Below, one piece after another: positions 55,248 through 64,000 of a stretch of DNA of 64,000 nucleotides. The DNA lies in assembly GCA_050299435.1 (NCBI GenBank), contig JBNKVX010000008.1, positions 4,602 to 68,601 on the forward strand. The letters run 5' to 3'. Made by a program: the position numbers and the translations under genes. Position 1 is the first letter of the stretch. Every line of letters begins with the position of its first letter. This DNA is from 1162T-S-0a-05 sp050299435. GTDB lineage: Bacteria; Pseudomonadota; Gammaproteobacteria; Pseudomonadales; Cellvibrionaceae. The notes beneath the pieces are model-generated. The model ran no database searches, was not told the origin of the DNA, and saw only the letters and a program-made list of their open reading frames with translations.

Positions 55248-56777
55248 TTACCAGTGCTTTTTACTTTTATAGGCAGCGCGTTTCAGCAATTTTACATAGT
55301 TATAATCATTTGCCTTAGTGCAAGCGCGAACTCTGTTCGGATCGGCATAATGCCAATGCCCTTTCTCACACACAGGTGGAACCACTTCTTCCAAGTCAAA
55401 TTCCCACACTGCGTCACCAAAGCCATCCGGGACATTTGCGAGATTTACACTGTCAGGATGTTGGACGGCGACCACAAACTTGGTAGGATCGGTGGGGCTA
55501 AAGATCATGCCAGTCGCTTCTGAACCATCCACTTGAATACTCATAAAGTGATAAAGTGATTCTGCTTCGCCATCATTGTCAATATCGCGCGCAAACCAAA
55601 TATCGCCTCCCGTTGCCGAACCATTAGGCGCATCTTCGATGATATAAATGTTGCCCAAGGCATCAATCGCCAAGTTATCCGGTGAGTTCATTTCTGCGGT
55701 CGTTAAAGGGAAGCCCATGTTTTTAGGCGTTTCTGCATCGTTGGCAAACAAGCGAACATTTGCATTGTCACGGCCAAGCATTTCAACAGAATAAACCGCT
55801 CGTTCAGACGTAGCTGTGAAATAAATGACTTCGTTGCCGCTTTTTAATTTACTGATTTCCATATCTTCCGGACGCCCGTAAGGTGTGCCACCCACTTCAT
55901 CAGCCGCGGCACGACCGCTGGAGCTACCTGCCGCAAATGGGTCTGTTTCGCTCAAGGGCAGACCGTTTTTGTCTGTTAAGGGTAGCCAGGTTGCCTTACC
56001 AGTTCTTACATCATCATTGCTATAGTTCGCTGCAGGGTCGCCAGCAAATTCATTCACAGAGAGCACAAACGTTTGGCCCTTGGTGTAGTCACCCTTTTTA
56101 CTCATAACAAACTTGTAAATTGAACCCGAGTTGTTTTCGTCAACATAGTAAACCGTATCGTTATATTTTTTACTGAACTGAATACCTTCGTGACTTACGT
56201 TGGCAATACTATGCAGTTCGCGAATTTCAATCTCGGATGGATCAGCGTAAGGATTAAGTACTTCTATAATGCGTCCTTCTCCAGACCATTCCTCACCCAA
56301 CCAAACCGTACCATTGGGAGTAAATCTCGCAGGATCAAATGCTCCATAATCATTGGCCCAATTACCTTCAGCGCCATTTAAGTCGCCCGAAAACAAAACA
56401 ACGTTCGTATCATTTTCAATGTCATAGCGAGATAAACCCGCTCCGATCGGCGTTTCGTGTGGAATAAATAAATATTTTCCGCTTGGGTCGTATGCAATCA
56501 TGTCAAACATGGATTGACGGGTATCACCAGAATCGATGCGCACAACTGATTGATTCACATCAGCTTCAACTTCGTCCATGCTCATTAAATTTTTCTGTGC
56601 AACACCAGCGGGTGTTACCCAAGGTTGAGTCAATTCGTTTATGTGATTTGGGGTGGCAACTGCTGCAGACTGAGTGAGGGGATTGAAATATACTTCCGTT
56701 CCAGCTTCTGCAACTTGTATGCAAAGCGCTGCAGAGGCTATGGCCAAACAAGGGGCCAATTTAAATTTTAGCTTCAT
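55248..56777 (-). CDS. PhoX-like DUF839 secreted protein
   Basis: 509 residues. Signal peptide to about residue 25 (IQVAEAG). The body is a DUF839/PhoX-type propeller (SMFDMIAYDPSGKYLFIPHE, PARFTPNGTVWLGEEWSGEG, YYVDENNSGSIYKFV, GTPYGRPEDMEI, NSPDNLAIDALGNIYIIED). PhoX members are calcium/iron phosphatases, but I could not confirm the full cofactor ligand set here, so phosphatase activity is unproven. The tail adds CEKGHWHYADPNRVRAC. AGGAGA lies 5 bases before the ATG. It is downstream of the cytochrome-like gene, 56 bases apart. Confidence 0.78.
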   Translation of the reverse strand: MKLKFKLAPCLAIASAALCIQVAEAGTEVYFNPLTQSAAVATPNHINELTQPWVTPAGVAQKNLMSMDEVEADVNQSVVRIDSGDTRQSMFDMIAYDPSGKYLFIPHETPIGAGLSRYDIENDTNVVLFSGDLNGAEGNWANDYGAFDPARFTPNGTVWLGEEWSGEGRIIEVLNPYADPSEIEIRELHSIANVSHEGIQFSKKYNDTVYYVDENNSGSIYKFVMSKKGDYTKGQTFVLSVNEFAGDPAANYSNDDVRTGKATWLPLTDKNGLPLSETDPFAAGSSSGRAAADEVGGTPYGRPEDMEISKLKSGNEVIYFTATSERAVYSVEMLGRDNANVRLFANDAETPKNMGFPLTTAEMNSPDNLAIDALGNIYIIEDAPNGSATGGDIWFARDIDNDGEAESLYHFMSIQVDGSEATGMIFSPTDPTKFVVAVQHPDSVNLANVPDGFGDAVWEFDLEEVVPPVCEKGHWHYADPNRVRACTKANDYNYVKLLKRAAYKSKKHW

Positions 56778-56833
56778 TTTTATCTCCTAGGGATTTTTTA
56801 CGTAACCTACCAAGAGAATAAGTTTCAAGTGTT

Positions 56834-58534
56834 TCAATTACTTTTCGTTAATATTAAATCCTCATGATTTTTTACTTTTTCAGTTGAATTATTCCAGTCC
56901 AAGCGTATATCCCAGCTATAAACTTTTTCCGCTGGCAAAGTAGGCGAACGATTGTTGTCTATTTCTTTATAAACATTTTTTGGTGGAGAAACCGTCGCAT
57001 CTCTTCCGAAGATATAATCTTGCTGTGTAACAATTGTTCGATATGCTTTATTTAAAAGCAATGCTCGTTCGACCGATGGGACAATGAGTTCGTAAAGATT
57101 TTTTGCTTGTTTAATCTTTTCTTCGTTAACCTCACCATTTTCCTTAAACCAACGCGCAAACATTTCGGGGTTACTCCGAAATTCACCTCCTCCGCCTACA
57201 CGTTTCAAATAAGTTAAAATTTCTCCCTCAGACTCACCCAAAGTCGGCACATCTTGCATCTCTTTTAAGTTAATGTAACCCCAACCCTTCGCACCATCGG
57301 GTTTTCTCGCAAAACTGAAGGTTTTGTCGATGGTTGAACCTATTGAGTTATGACAACCCATGCAAAAAAAGTTTTCTTCGTAAGTACTAATCCGCAAGCT
57401 TCCATCTACTGCTTCGATAAAACCCTGAATTGACCAGCCGTTTCCATTATCTAATCCGTAATCGCCTATTTTTGTATAACCGGGAAGATTGCCCGCTTCT
57501 TTTTCAAAGGCTTCCAACTGATATTGTCGCGCATATAATTTTTTATCGTACGCCTTCCATTTGCGCATGTAGCGCACTTCTTTTATACGCGTAGAAACGC
57601 CAACTTCATTGTTATCATCAATGCCTAAATATCGCACGGTATGCAAGAATTCTGTGTCTTTGGGATAGAGAGAACTGGATTTAAAAAAGCTCGCAGCGGA
57701 TCCCACGTAATCACTCGTGTCTTTAATAACCGTGATCATGCCTAGCTGACCATCCCGATCCAAATCCTTTCCGACTTTTCGTTCATCGACGGGTAAGCTT
57801 CCTATTGATTCAAAGCCTTTTATATTTGCTTCAACTATTGCTAAATTTGCGCGGTAAATATCCAGCGAGTACTCACCTTTTTTATTTTCACGATACGCTT
57901 TTGGTAGACGAATCATTACATCGTCAGTAGCACCGTTAGTCGGCCAAAAGGTACTTGGCAAAGGTTTGTAATTAAATGCAACCCAATGACTGCCATCCAG
58001 GGCTAAACCGTATTCGTCAAAAGCTTTTTCTCCAACTTGCAGATTCGCTAAATCCGGAATCCAACCTTGAAACTTTTCTTCCTGCAATCGAGGTACGAGA
58101 TCGCTGTAATTGTCTTGTGCAATCCAATTCAATATTTCCTCATCGCTTATTTTATTAACCGCTTGCGTCCGGTCTTCAAATAAATTGGCCCAGCGATTCG
58201 TCGCACCCAAATCACTAAAACTGTAAGCAATTTGCAAGTCACCATCGTTCATAACATTTTCACGACCAGGTAGCGCATCTTGATGGCAAACATAACAAGG
58301 ATTGTATTGCCCCTCGGTTCGCGTATAACACTGGGGAGGAATAATTGCTTCGCGATTATATTGCGTATAAACCGGATGTACGTCAGGTACAAGCGGCCTA
58401 ATTTGAGCTGAATTTTTTAGACTTTCCAAAACATTCTGGTATATGTCGCGGCCGGGACTGTTTTCCGAATTTTCTGCATAACTCGTTAAAGCAAAGCATC
58501 CACAGGCAACAAGTAATCGTAATTGTTTTATCAT
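56834..58534 (-). CDS. Secreted protein with two haem-c motifs
   Basis: 566 residues. Signal peptide of about 20 residues. Two CxxCH motifs are visible: CYVCH at 80-84 and CMGCH near 391-395, so it probably carries two covalent haems. The rest (DDVMIRLPKAYREN, DRDGQLGMITVIKD, VGGGGEFRSNPEMFARWF) matches no family that I can name. Periplasmic electron carrier or oxidoreductase is the likely role; it sits between the DUF839 gene and the two-domain lipoprotein. No Shine-Dalgarno is evident. Confidence 0.7.
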   Translation of the reverse strand: MIKQLRLLVACGCFALTSYAENSENSPGRDIYQNVLESLKNSAQIRPLVPDVHPVYTQYNREAIIPPQCYTRTEGQYNPCYVCHQDALPGRENVMNDGDLQIAYSFSDLGATNRWANLFEDRTQAVNKISDEEILNWIAQDNYSDLVPRLQEEKFQGWIPDLANLQVGEKAFDEYGLALDGSHWVAFNYKPLPSTFWPTNGATDDVMIRLPKAYRENKKGEYSLDIYRANLAIVEANIKGFESIGSLPVDERKVGKDLDRDGQLGMITVIKDTSDYVGSAASFFKSSSLYPKDTEFLHTVRYLGIDDNNEVGVSTRIKEVRYMRKWKAYDKKLYARQYQLEAFEKEAGNLPGYTKIGDYGLDNGNGWSIQGFIEAVDGSLRISTYEENFFCMGCHNSIGSTIDKTFSFARKPDGAKGWGYINLKEMQDVPTLGESEGEILTYLKRVGGGGEFRSNPEMFARWFKENGEVNEEKIKQAKNLYELIVPSVERALLLNKAYRTIVTQQDYIFGRDATVSPPKNVYKEIDNNRSPTLPAEKVYSWDIRLDWNNSTEKVKNHEDLILTKSN

Positions 58535-58665
58535 ATATTTTAATTAAGTAAGACTATCGATAAGTGTACATCCATGTGCGACATATTCCTTATCACTTTC
58601 CCTGTGGCATTTCCCTTTCGCATTGTTTCAGTTACACAATAAATCAATTTCATGACCATTTTATG

Positions 58666-58692
58666 AAAAAAAAACCGCGCCTAAGCGCGGTT
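58666..58692 (-). terminator. Rho-independent terminator after the lipoprotein gene
   Basis: AACCGCGC and GCGCGGTT with a 4-base loop, followed on the minus strand by nine T (58674-58666). A strong hairpin, 40 bases past the stop. Confidence 0.85.
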
Positions 58693-58732
58693 CAAACTGT
58701 CCAAGTGTCTAATTTGATCAGTAATTGATTTA

Positions 58733-61552
58733 TTAATCCATTGTGCCAGGCAGAGTCCAGCCAGCCCACCAAGCTTCGGCTGCAGCGGTGCCTGGCTCTA
58801 CGGCTCCAATGAAATCCGTGGAATCAAACTCAAATCCTGAACCATTATCCAATGCAGTCACATCAACAGGTGCACCTAACTGACCGATTGCCTCAACGAT
58901 TGACCAAGCCGCATCAAGCGTAAAAGCTTGCGGACCCACGGTACCCATTTCGGTGTCAGCAGTTTCGTGAGAATAAAAGCCTGCATCACAATTACCAATT
59001 ACGTTGTTAAAGGTGATATCGGAGTTTTCAACTACAGTTCCCGCACCCGCACCATCAATATCGGCGTCATCGATTCGAACACATCCGTTATCGAAATCAA
59101 TAATCGCACTGTTGTGAATCGCCGTAACGACGGCACCACGCAGACGCATGCCCCAGTTACTATCGGAGATATCGGAACCAATCAAAGTAATATTTGAAAG
59201 TACCGCGTTGGTTTGCGGAACATAATCTTCGTCCGAACTGTTCGCCTCAATACCACGCGGATCGTTTGAGCCCGATGGCGTGGCTTTGTTGGGATCTTTG
59301 CGAACAATTACATATTGAATATTACCTTGATAACCTTCGTCATAATCCAGATCGTCATCATCGTTATTGGTCAGTACTGCGTATTTCACGTTGGCTGTTC
59401 CACCGAACCATTCAATACCGTCATCCAGGTTTCCATGAACTTGCACATACTCAATGACAGTCGAATGGCCTACACCTTGAAGCGTTAAGCCATTGACTTC
59501 ATTATCCGGCCCGGCAACCAATCCACCTTCAGCAATACGCACATAGCGAATTACACCGCTGTCATCCGCAGGATCGTTTCCACCATATACACCGATGTCA
59601 TCACCGCCTTCGCCGTCAACATTACAAGTCGTGCCACCACCGAAACAGGCTCCTGTGTTAGCCGCTCCGTACTGGGGAGCAAAACCCTGAATAACAATGC
59701 CGCCCCATTCACCAAGACCATCGTAATCCGCATCCGCTACGGAGCTGAAAGTGATCGGTGCATAAGATAAACCTTCAGCCATGATTTTTGAGCCACGAGT
59801 GATAATTAACTTACCATCATCAAACGCACCTACACTTACACCAGGATTGATAGTCAAAGTGACACCAGCATCACGAAGTGCTTGTACTTCGGTATCGTTG
59901 GTCACTGTTGTGGTATTTCCGTTACCCACGGTCACGGTGCCATCAATGCGCCATTCAACGCTCGGTACCAGGGTGTAATCCTGAAGGATGTCACCAGTGA
60001 TGGTACACACCCCACTGTCACACGTTACGAAATCAGGTGTTTCATCCGGAAGCACTTCTTCAGCAATATCTGCAAGTGTGCCAGGCAAAGTCCAACCTGC
60101 CCACCAAGCATTGGCTGCAGTTGTACCAGGCGCGACTGCACCCACGTAGTCCGTTTGATCAAAGGTAAAACCTGAATTTCCTACAGCGGGAATATTCGTT
60201 GCACTGGGTAAAGAACCTGTAGCCTCAACAATCGCGTAAGCGTCATCAAAAGTTACTGTGGTTCCCACCGCATTAACGGCAACATCTGCATCACGACGAT
60301 CGTAAAATCCATCTTCGCAATTACCCAAAACATTAACCAAAGTAACGTCAGAATTAACAATTGTTGTGCCGGAACCAGAACCATCAATGTCAGAATCATC
60401 AATGCGTATACAACCAGTATCAAAACCTTCTACAACTGAGTTATAAACAGACGCAGTTAAGGAGCCACGCAAACGCATACCAGGCTGTTCTGATCCGCTA
60501 GCATTGTTAACGTCACCACCAATAACAGTTACGTTTGCCAACACTGCTGTAGTTTGCGGAACATAATCTTCGTCAGAACTATTTGCTTCGATTCCACGCG
60601 GATCATTACTTCCCGTTGGCGCAGCCTTGGTTTGGTTTTTCAACACAATTGCATGCTGAATGTTACCAACATAACCTTCATCAAAATCAATATCGTCGTC
60701 ATCGTTGTTTGTTAAAACCACATACTTAACATTTACAGTTCCACCAAACCATTCGATACCGTCATCCAGATTTCCGTGAACCTGGATGTACTCAATTGTT
60801 GTGCCGTAACCAACGCCTTGCAAAGTTAATCCGTTGACTTCGTTATCTGGCCCAGCAACTAAGCCACCTTCTGCAATACGAACGTAACGCATAATACCGC
60901 TATCATCCGCTTCTTCGTTTCCACCGTATACACCGATGTCATCACCGCCTTCACCGTCAACATTACAAGTCGTGCCAGTACCGAAACATGCGCCCGTGTT
61001 ACCCGCGCCGTATTGCGGAGCAAAACCTTGAACAACAATACCGCCCCACTCACCTTCGCCATCAAAATCGGCATCGGCAACAGAACTAAAAGTAATTGGC
61101 ATTGCAGCTGTTCCTTGTGCATCAATACTGGAACCACGAGTAATAATTAACTTGGCATCATCAAAAGCGCCGACGCTCACACCGGCTTCGATAGTTAGGG
61201 TCACACCCGCATCGCGCAAAGCGGTCACATCTGCATCATTGTTTACAGTTGTCGTGTTACCGTTACCTACCGTCACTGTACCGTCTAAACGCCATTCTTT
61301 TGCGGCATCCATATCGATTGTAAAATCTTCAAGAATTGCGCCGGCAATGGTGTAGATATCCGGATCTGAAGTCGCTGTACCTTCAGTACAAGTGACAAAT
61401 GAGGGGAGTGAAGTCTCGCAAGACGTTGTTACACCACCACTACTGCTGGATGAGGAACCACCTCCTGGATTTGGATTTGAACTTGAACCACCACAAGCGG
61501 CAAGTATCAAAGTAGCGCTTGAGAGCGCTAAAAGGAGTTTGAGTTTTTTCAT
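58733..61552 (-). CDS. Lipoprotein with two tandem beta-helix-like domains
   Basis: 939 residues from ATG 61552 (GAGAAAG just upstream). The lipobox ILAAC puts the lipidated Cys at 20 or so, then a Ser/Gly linker. Two copies of a roughly 440-residue domain follow, sharing RLDGTVTVGNGNTTTV, GVSVGAFDD, FGGGTTCNVDGEGGDD, NVEVNGLTLQGVG-like, NLDDGIEWFGGT and WWAGWTLPGT. The pattern of short repeated strands fits a right-handed beta helix, as in pectate-lyase-like or carbohydrate-binding proteins. It lies directly downstream of a TonB-dependent receptor, so it may be a surface substrate-binding partner. Substrate unknown. Confidence 0.75.
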   Translation of the reverse strand: MKKLKLLLALSSATLILAACGGSSSNPNPGGGSSSSSSGGVTTSCETSLPSFVTCTEGTATSDPDIYTIAGAILEDFTIDMDAAKEWRLDGTVTVGNGNTTTVNNDADVTALRDAGVTLTIEAGVSVGAFDDAKLIITRGSSIDAQGTAAMPITFSSVADADFDGEGEWGGIVVQGFAPQYGAGNTGACFGTGTTCNVDGEGGDDIGVYGGNEEADDSGIMRYVRIAEGGLVAGPDNEVNGLTLQGVGYGTTIEYIQVHGNLDDGIEWFGGTVNVKYVVLTNNDDDDIDFDEGYVGNIQHAIVLKNQTKAAPTGSNDPRGIEANSSDEDYVPQTTAVLANVTVIGGDVNNASGSEQPGMRLRGSLTASVYNSVVEGFDTGCIRIDDSDIDGSGSGTTIVNSDVTLVNVLGNCEDGFYDRRDADVAVNAVGTTVTFDDAYAIVEATGSLPSATNIPAVGNSGFTFDQTDYVGAVAPGTTAANAWWAGWTLPGTLADIAEEVLPDETPDFVTCDSGVCTITGDILQDYTLVPSVEWRIDGTVTVGNGNTTTVTNDTEVQALRDAGVTLTINPGVSVGAFDDGKLIITRGSKIMAEGLSYAPITFSSVADADYDGLGEWGGIVIQGFAPQYGAANTGACFGGGTTCNVDGEGGDDIGVYGGNDPADDSGVIRYVRIAEGGLVAGPDNEVNGLTLQGVGHSTVIEYVQVHGNLDDGIEWFGGTANVKYAVLTNNDDDDLDYDEGYQGNIQYVIVRKDPNKATPSGSNDPRGIEANSSDEDYVPQTNAVLSNITLIGSDISDSNWGMRLRGAVVTAIHNSAIIDFDNGCVRIDDADIDGAGAGTVVENSDITFNNVIGNCDAGFYSHETADTEMGTVGPQAFTLDAAWSIVEAIGQLGAPVDVTALDNGSGFEFDSTDFIGAVEPGTAAAEAWWAGWTLPGTMD
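58736..60039 (-). repeat. Domain copy 2 of the lipoprotein tandem duplication
   Basis: Encodes the second copy, from DFVTCDSGV to PGTMD. It shares long stretches of protein, and clear nucleotide similarity, with copy 1. Confidence 0.8.
60077..61404 (-). repeat. Domain copy 1 of the lipoprotein tandem duplication
   Basis: Encodes the first copy, from SFVTCTEGT to PGTLAD. It has a few extra residues compared with copy 2 (ASGSEQPG region). Confidence 0.8.
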
Positions 61553-61619
61553 AGCTTTCTCTTCTATCTCTGTTATCAATTACAGTTAGTTTAAGTAGCA
61601 AATTTGTATGACGCTTTTG

Positions 61620-64000
61620 TTAAAATTGATGCGCATACTTCAAAGAAATTGCTGTTCCTTTTGAGTATCCCTCAATAGTGTTACCGTTTTGTGAGTACTC
61701 GACTTTTTCATCAAGCAAGTTTTTAATCCTGAACGTAATTTTGGAGGCATTTAAAAATTCCTTTTCGTAACTTAGATCGAGCGATGTTCTTCCCAATTCA
61801 ATTTCATTTCCAAAATCCGAACCTCGACCAACCTTGTACATTTTGTCGTCGAAGGAATTTACCAGGAGCGTAACAGATTGCCCTGTAGGCAAATGATCAA
61901 GTCCAATTTGCAGGTTGACGAGCACCGGCGATTGACCTTGCAATTCTCTTCCTTGCGCGTCATCGCCTTCGAGTCTTAAGCTTTCTTCATCAAGGGACAC
62001 TTCTGAATCAATAAACGAGATGTTGCCGCCAACCAGCACACCCCAAGTATCTCCATCAAAAACCTGTTTAAAAAAATCCAACTCGATTCCATTCAGATCG
62101 GCACTGAGTGCGTTTCGGAATTCATAACTGTTGCGCGCAGCAGATCCTGACGCGTCAGGAACAGTTCTTTCAATTGGCTTATCAATGGCTTTATTGAATA
62201 CTGCGAGAGATGCGTTGCCACCATCAGCAAAATAATACTCAACGCGAAAATCAATATTATCGATTTCAGCAGTTATAAGATCGGGATTGCCAATGATGAG
62301 CTCATCTGTTTCCGGGTCATACATTGTTGAACGTGAACGCTCAATTACACCCGGCCGCGAAACGGTTTGGCTATACGAGCTTCGAAATTTCCAGGTATCG
62401 TTTAAATCATAAGACAGTGAAATAGCCGGCAAAGCATGAGTCTCATCCAGCACATCACGCAAGCCGTCGGGATCAAAAGGATAGGAAAGTGCTTGTAAAT
62501 TATCTTCTGAACGCACACCCGCGATTAAACTAATACCGTTTTCGAAATTTGTTACGGTGTTAATATAAAATGCGTTGGTTTTGACTTCGGCAAGATAACT
62601 GTCTGTGTTCGTTGTACTTTTGAACATTTGATAGTAGTGCGCCTGCAAATAATTGTAAGAGAGTTGCGTTTCTGGATCGGCATTTAGATCCGGCGGCAAA
62701 CCTCCCTGACCTTGTCGAAAGCTGAATCGAGCCAGATACCATTCACGATCTCGATTGTTGTAAAGGTAACCCGCGCTAAAATCAGTGCTAACTGATCCAC
62801 TGAAGTCGAAGGTCGTTTCATAATCAACACCCAAATCCATTCCGTCCTCTGTGAGTTCGGAATAGCGGCGTTCAGTTTGTGAGGGAATGAATACATCACC
62901 GATGTATCCCCAGGTGCGACGATCTGGCTCAATTAAATTCGTTTGCGAAACACCAAAACGCCATTTAATTTCATGCTTGTCCGCAAATAATTTATCACCC
63001 GAAAATTGCTGAGCAACAAATTCGCGTTCTACCCAATGCAAGGTTGCTGTTTCATAAAAATTTTCATCGTCTACGTTGTAGCCCCATTCAAAGCGAGTAA
63101 CATCATCGGATTGACGAAGAAATATTGTCTTACTTACCCAATTTCCATCGTGATTATCTTCAAGACCAACAACAAGATATGCACCCATTGCCGCACTTTT
63201 CTTACTGCGGTTGTAGTGTGCATTGACATTTTCATCACTGATGAATGCATCGACTCTGTCAGTTGTTTTGTTACTGAAAGAAAGTGAGCCGTAGTAAGCA
63301 AGCCCACCCAAATTGATATCGTGTACATTACCCAAGGCATAACCAAGATTAAAATCGACAGGAGCCGCTTCATTTTTTATGTTGTAAATCACCGGGAACT
63401 GTTGCGCCAAGCGCGCATTTTCTTCAAACGTTATATCGCAGCCACTGATATTGCAGGTATTGGGTGAATAGGTGGAGGGCCCGACAAAACCCTGAAATGT
63501 GCTATTAATCTCGTCTGGCAATTTCCTTAAACCGTCATCCCAGGTTAACCAATCTGAATCACTGCCTTCATAAGTGACAATGTCTTCGCCCGTGACATCA
63601 GTAAGATAAGCAAGGCCAAGCGATAATTCGTGAATATACTCGTCGGGCACATCCTTGGTATTCATGCCAATGGACCCGCCGGTTGTATCGCCAGGCATAT
63701 TTGCGGTGTAACTTTTTTGAATCTCAATATTGCCAATAATGTTGGCAAAAAATAGATCTAGCTGCACATCCCTGCGCAAAGGGTCTGTGGTAGGCATTAA
63801 GTTGCCATTTAATGTTGACGAGATATAACGCCCATCCAATCCTCGCACCACGGCATACTTATCATCGTTAACACTTACACCGGCTATGCGGGCAATCGCA
63901 CCAGCAACATTCGTATCGCCAAAACGTTTCAATTGCTCAGCGTCGATAGCATCAACAATTGCGTATGATGCGCGCTCCATGTCGGTGGTGCTTTCCATGG
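61620..64000 (-). CDS. TonB-dependent receptor (partial, N-terminus outside window)
   Basis: About 790 residues are visible; the true start lies beyond base 64000, since the frame is open there and a signal peptide is missing. The plug domain starts the visible part (YAIVDAIDAEQLKRFGDTNV, RGLDGRYISSTLNG, GGSIGMNTKDVPD) and the beta barrel ends LKYAHQF with a terminal Phe, as expected for assembly by BamA. Such receptors import bulky or scarce nutrients across the outer membrane using TonB. It precedes the two-domain lipoprotein, suggesting a receptor plus binding-lipoprotein pair. Confidence 0.92.
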   Translation of the reverse strand, partial: MESTTDMERASYAIVDAIDAEQLKRFGDTNVAGAIARIAGVSVNDDKYAVVRGLDGRYISSTLNGNLMPTTDPLRRDVQLDLFFANIIGNIEIQKSYTANMPGDTTGGSIGMNTKDVPDEYIHELSLGLAYLTDVTGEDIVTYEGSDSDWLTWDDGLRKLPDEINSTFQGFVGPSTYSPNTCNISGCDITFEENARLAQQFPVIYNIKNEAAPVDFNLGYALGNVHDINLGGLAYYGSLSFSNKTTDRVDAFISDENVNAHYNRSKKSAAMGAYLVVGLEDNHDGNWVSKTIFLRQSDDVTRFEWGYNVDDENFYETATLHWVEREFVAQQFSGDKLFADKHEIKWRFGVSQTNLIEPDRRTWGYIGDVFIPSQTERRYSELTEDGMDLGVDYETTFDFSGSVSTDFSAGYLYNNRDREWYLARFSFRQGQGGLPPDLNADPETQLSYNYLQAHYYQMFKSTTNTDSYLAEVKTNAFYINTVTNFENGISLIAGVRSEDNLQALSYPFDPDGLRDVLDETHALPAISLSYDLNDTWKFRSSYSQTVSRPGVIERSRSTMYDPETDELIIGNPDLITAEIDNIDFRVEYYFADGGNASLAVFNKAIDKPIERTVPDASGSAARNSYEFRNALSADLNGIELDFFKQVFDGDTWGVLVGGNISFIDSEVSLDEESLRLEGDDAQGRELQGQSPVLVNLQIGLDHLPTGQSVTLLVNSFDDKMYKVGRGSDFGNEIELGRTSLDLSYEKEFLNASKITFRIKNLLDEKVEYSQNGNTIEGYSKGTAISLKYAHQF

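Overview
The window looks like a chromosome segment from a Gram-negative, polysaccharide-degrading gammaproteobacterium, most likely of the Cellvibrionaceae type (Cellvibrio, Saccharophagus, Teredinibacter). Reasons: a secreted protein with two CBM2-like cellulose-binding modules joined by long polyserine linkers (a hallmark of that group), a complete Pseudomonas-type minor-pilin operon, a TonB-dependent receptor, Tex, Tpx, and a tRNA-Pro with encoded CCA. I saw no insertion sequence, integrase, phage gene or CRISPR array. The assignment is by inspection only.

Layout. 1-963 (-): N-terminal part of a secreted metzincin protease. 1173-4581: thiol peroxidase (-), divergent from a large ATP-binding LuxR-type regulator. 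4916-11131 (+): type IV minor pilin operon fimT-pilV-pilW-pilX-pilY1-pilE. 11227-12753 (+): secreted lectin-like/TolB-propeller protein. 12821-15967 (-): Tag-like glycosylase and Tex. 16073-23063 (+): a very tightly coupled operon of a small membrane protein, a Na+:solute symporter, a 39-residue membrane microprotein, a carbamoyltransferase that has lost its aspartate-binding loop, an AsnB-like amidotransferase, an M20 N-carbamoyl hydrolase and a DnaJ-domain protein. This is my best candidate for an undescribed pathway. 23202-23591 (+): TMEM220-like protein. 23566-30738 (-): complete ebo cluster (D-E-C-A-B-F), in which EboD carries an N-terminal DedA/VTT membrane domain. 30880-31224 (-): decayed fragment of an ODP-type metallo-beta-lactamase-fold gene.

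31225-39430 (-): four-gene group led by an about 1840-residue secreted protein (CBM2, CBM35-like, SMP-30 propeller, PQQ-type sugar dehydrogenase, CBM2, cytochrome c, DUF1587/1592/1588/1585-type region), followed by a DUF1552 protein and two DUF1566 proteins. It reads as a cellulose-anchored redox machine. 39721-41916 (+): AsmA/DUF748-like protein. 41925-51305 (-): five genes forming two paralogous sets of circularly permuted ATP-grasp, alpha-E and transglutaminase proteins, one set fused and one carrying DUF2126. 51380-55094: small hypotheticals, tRNA-Pro(CGG), DUF481, MscS and an LpxH-like phosphoesterase. 55248-64000 (-): PhoX-like DUF839 protein, a protein with two haem-c motifs, a lipoprotein with two tandem domains of about 440 residues, and a TonB-dependent receptor cut by the window end; together a plausible surface uptake and processing unit.

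Starts were re-chosen where Shine-Dalgarno sequences or family ends argued against the longest ORF. Function calls come from motifs remembered from families; no database search was possible.
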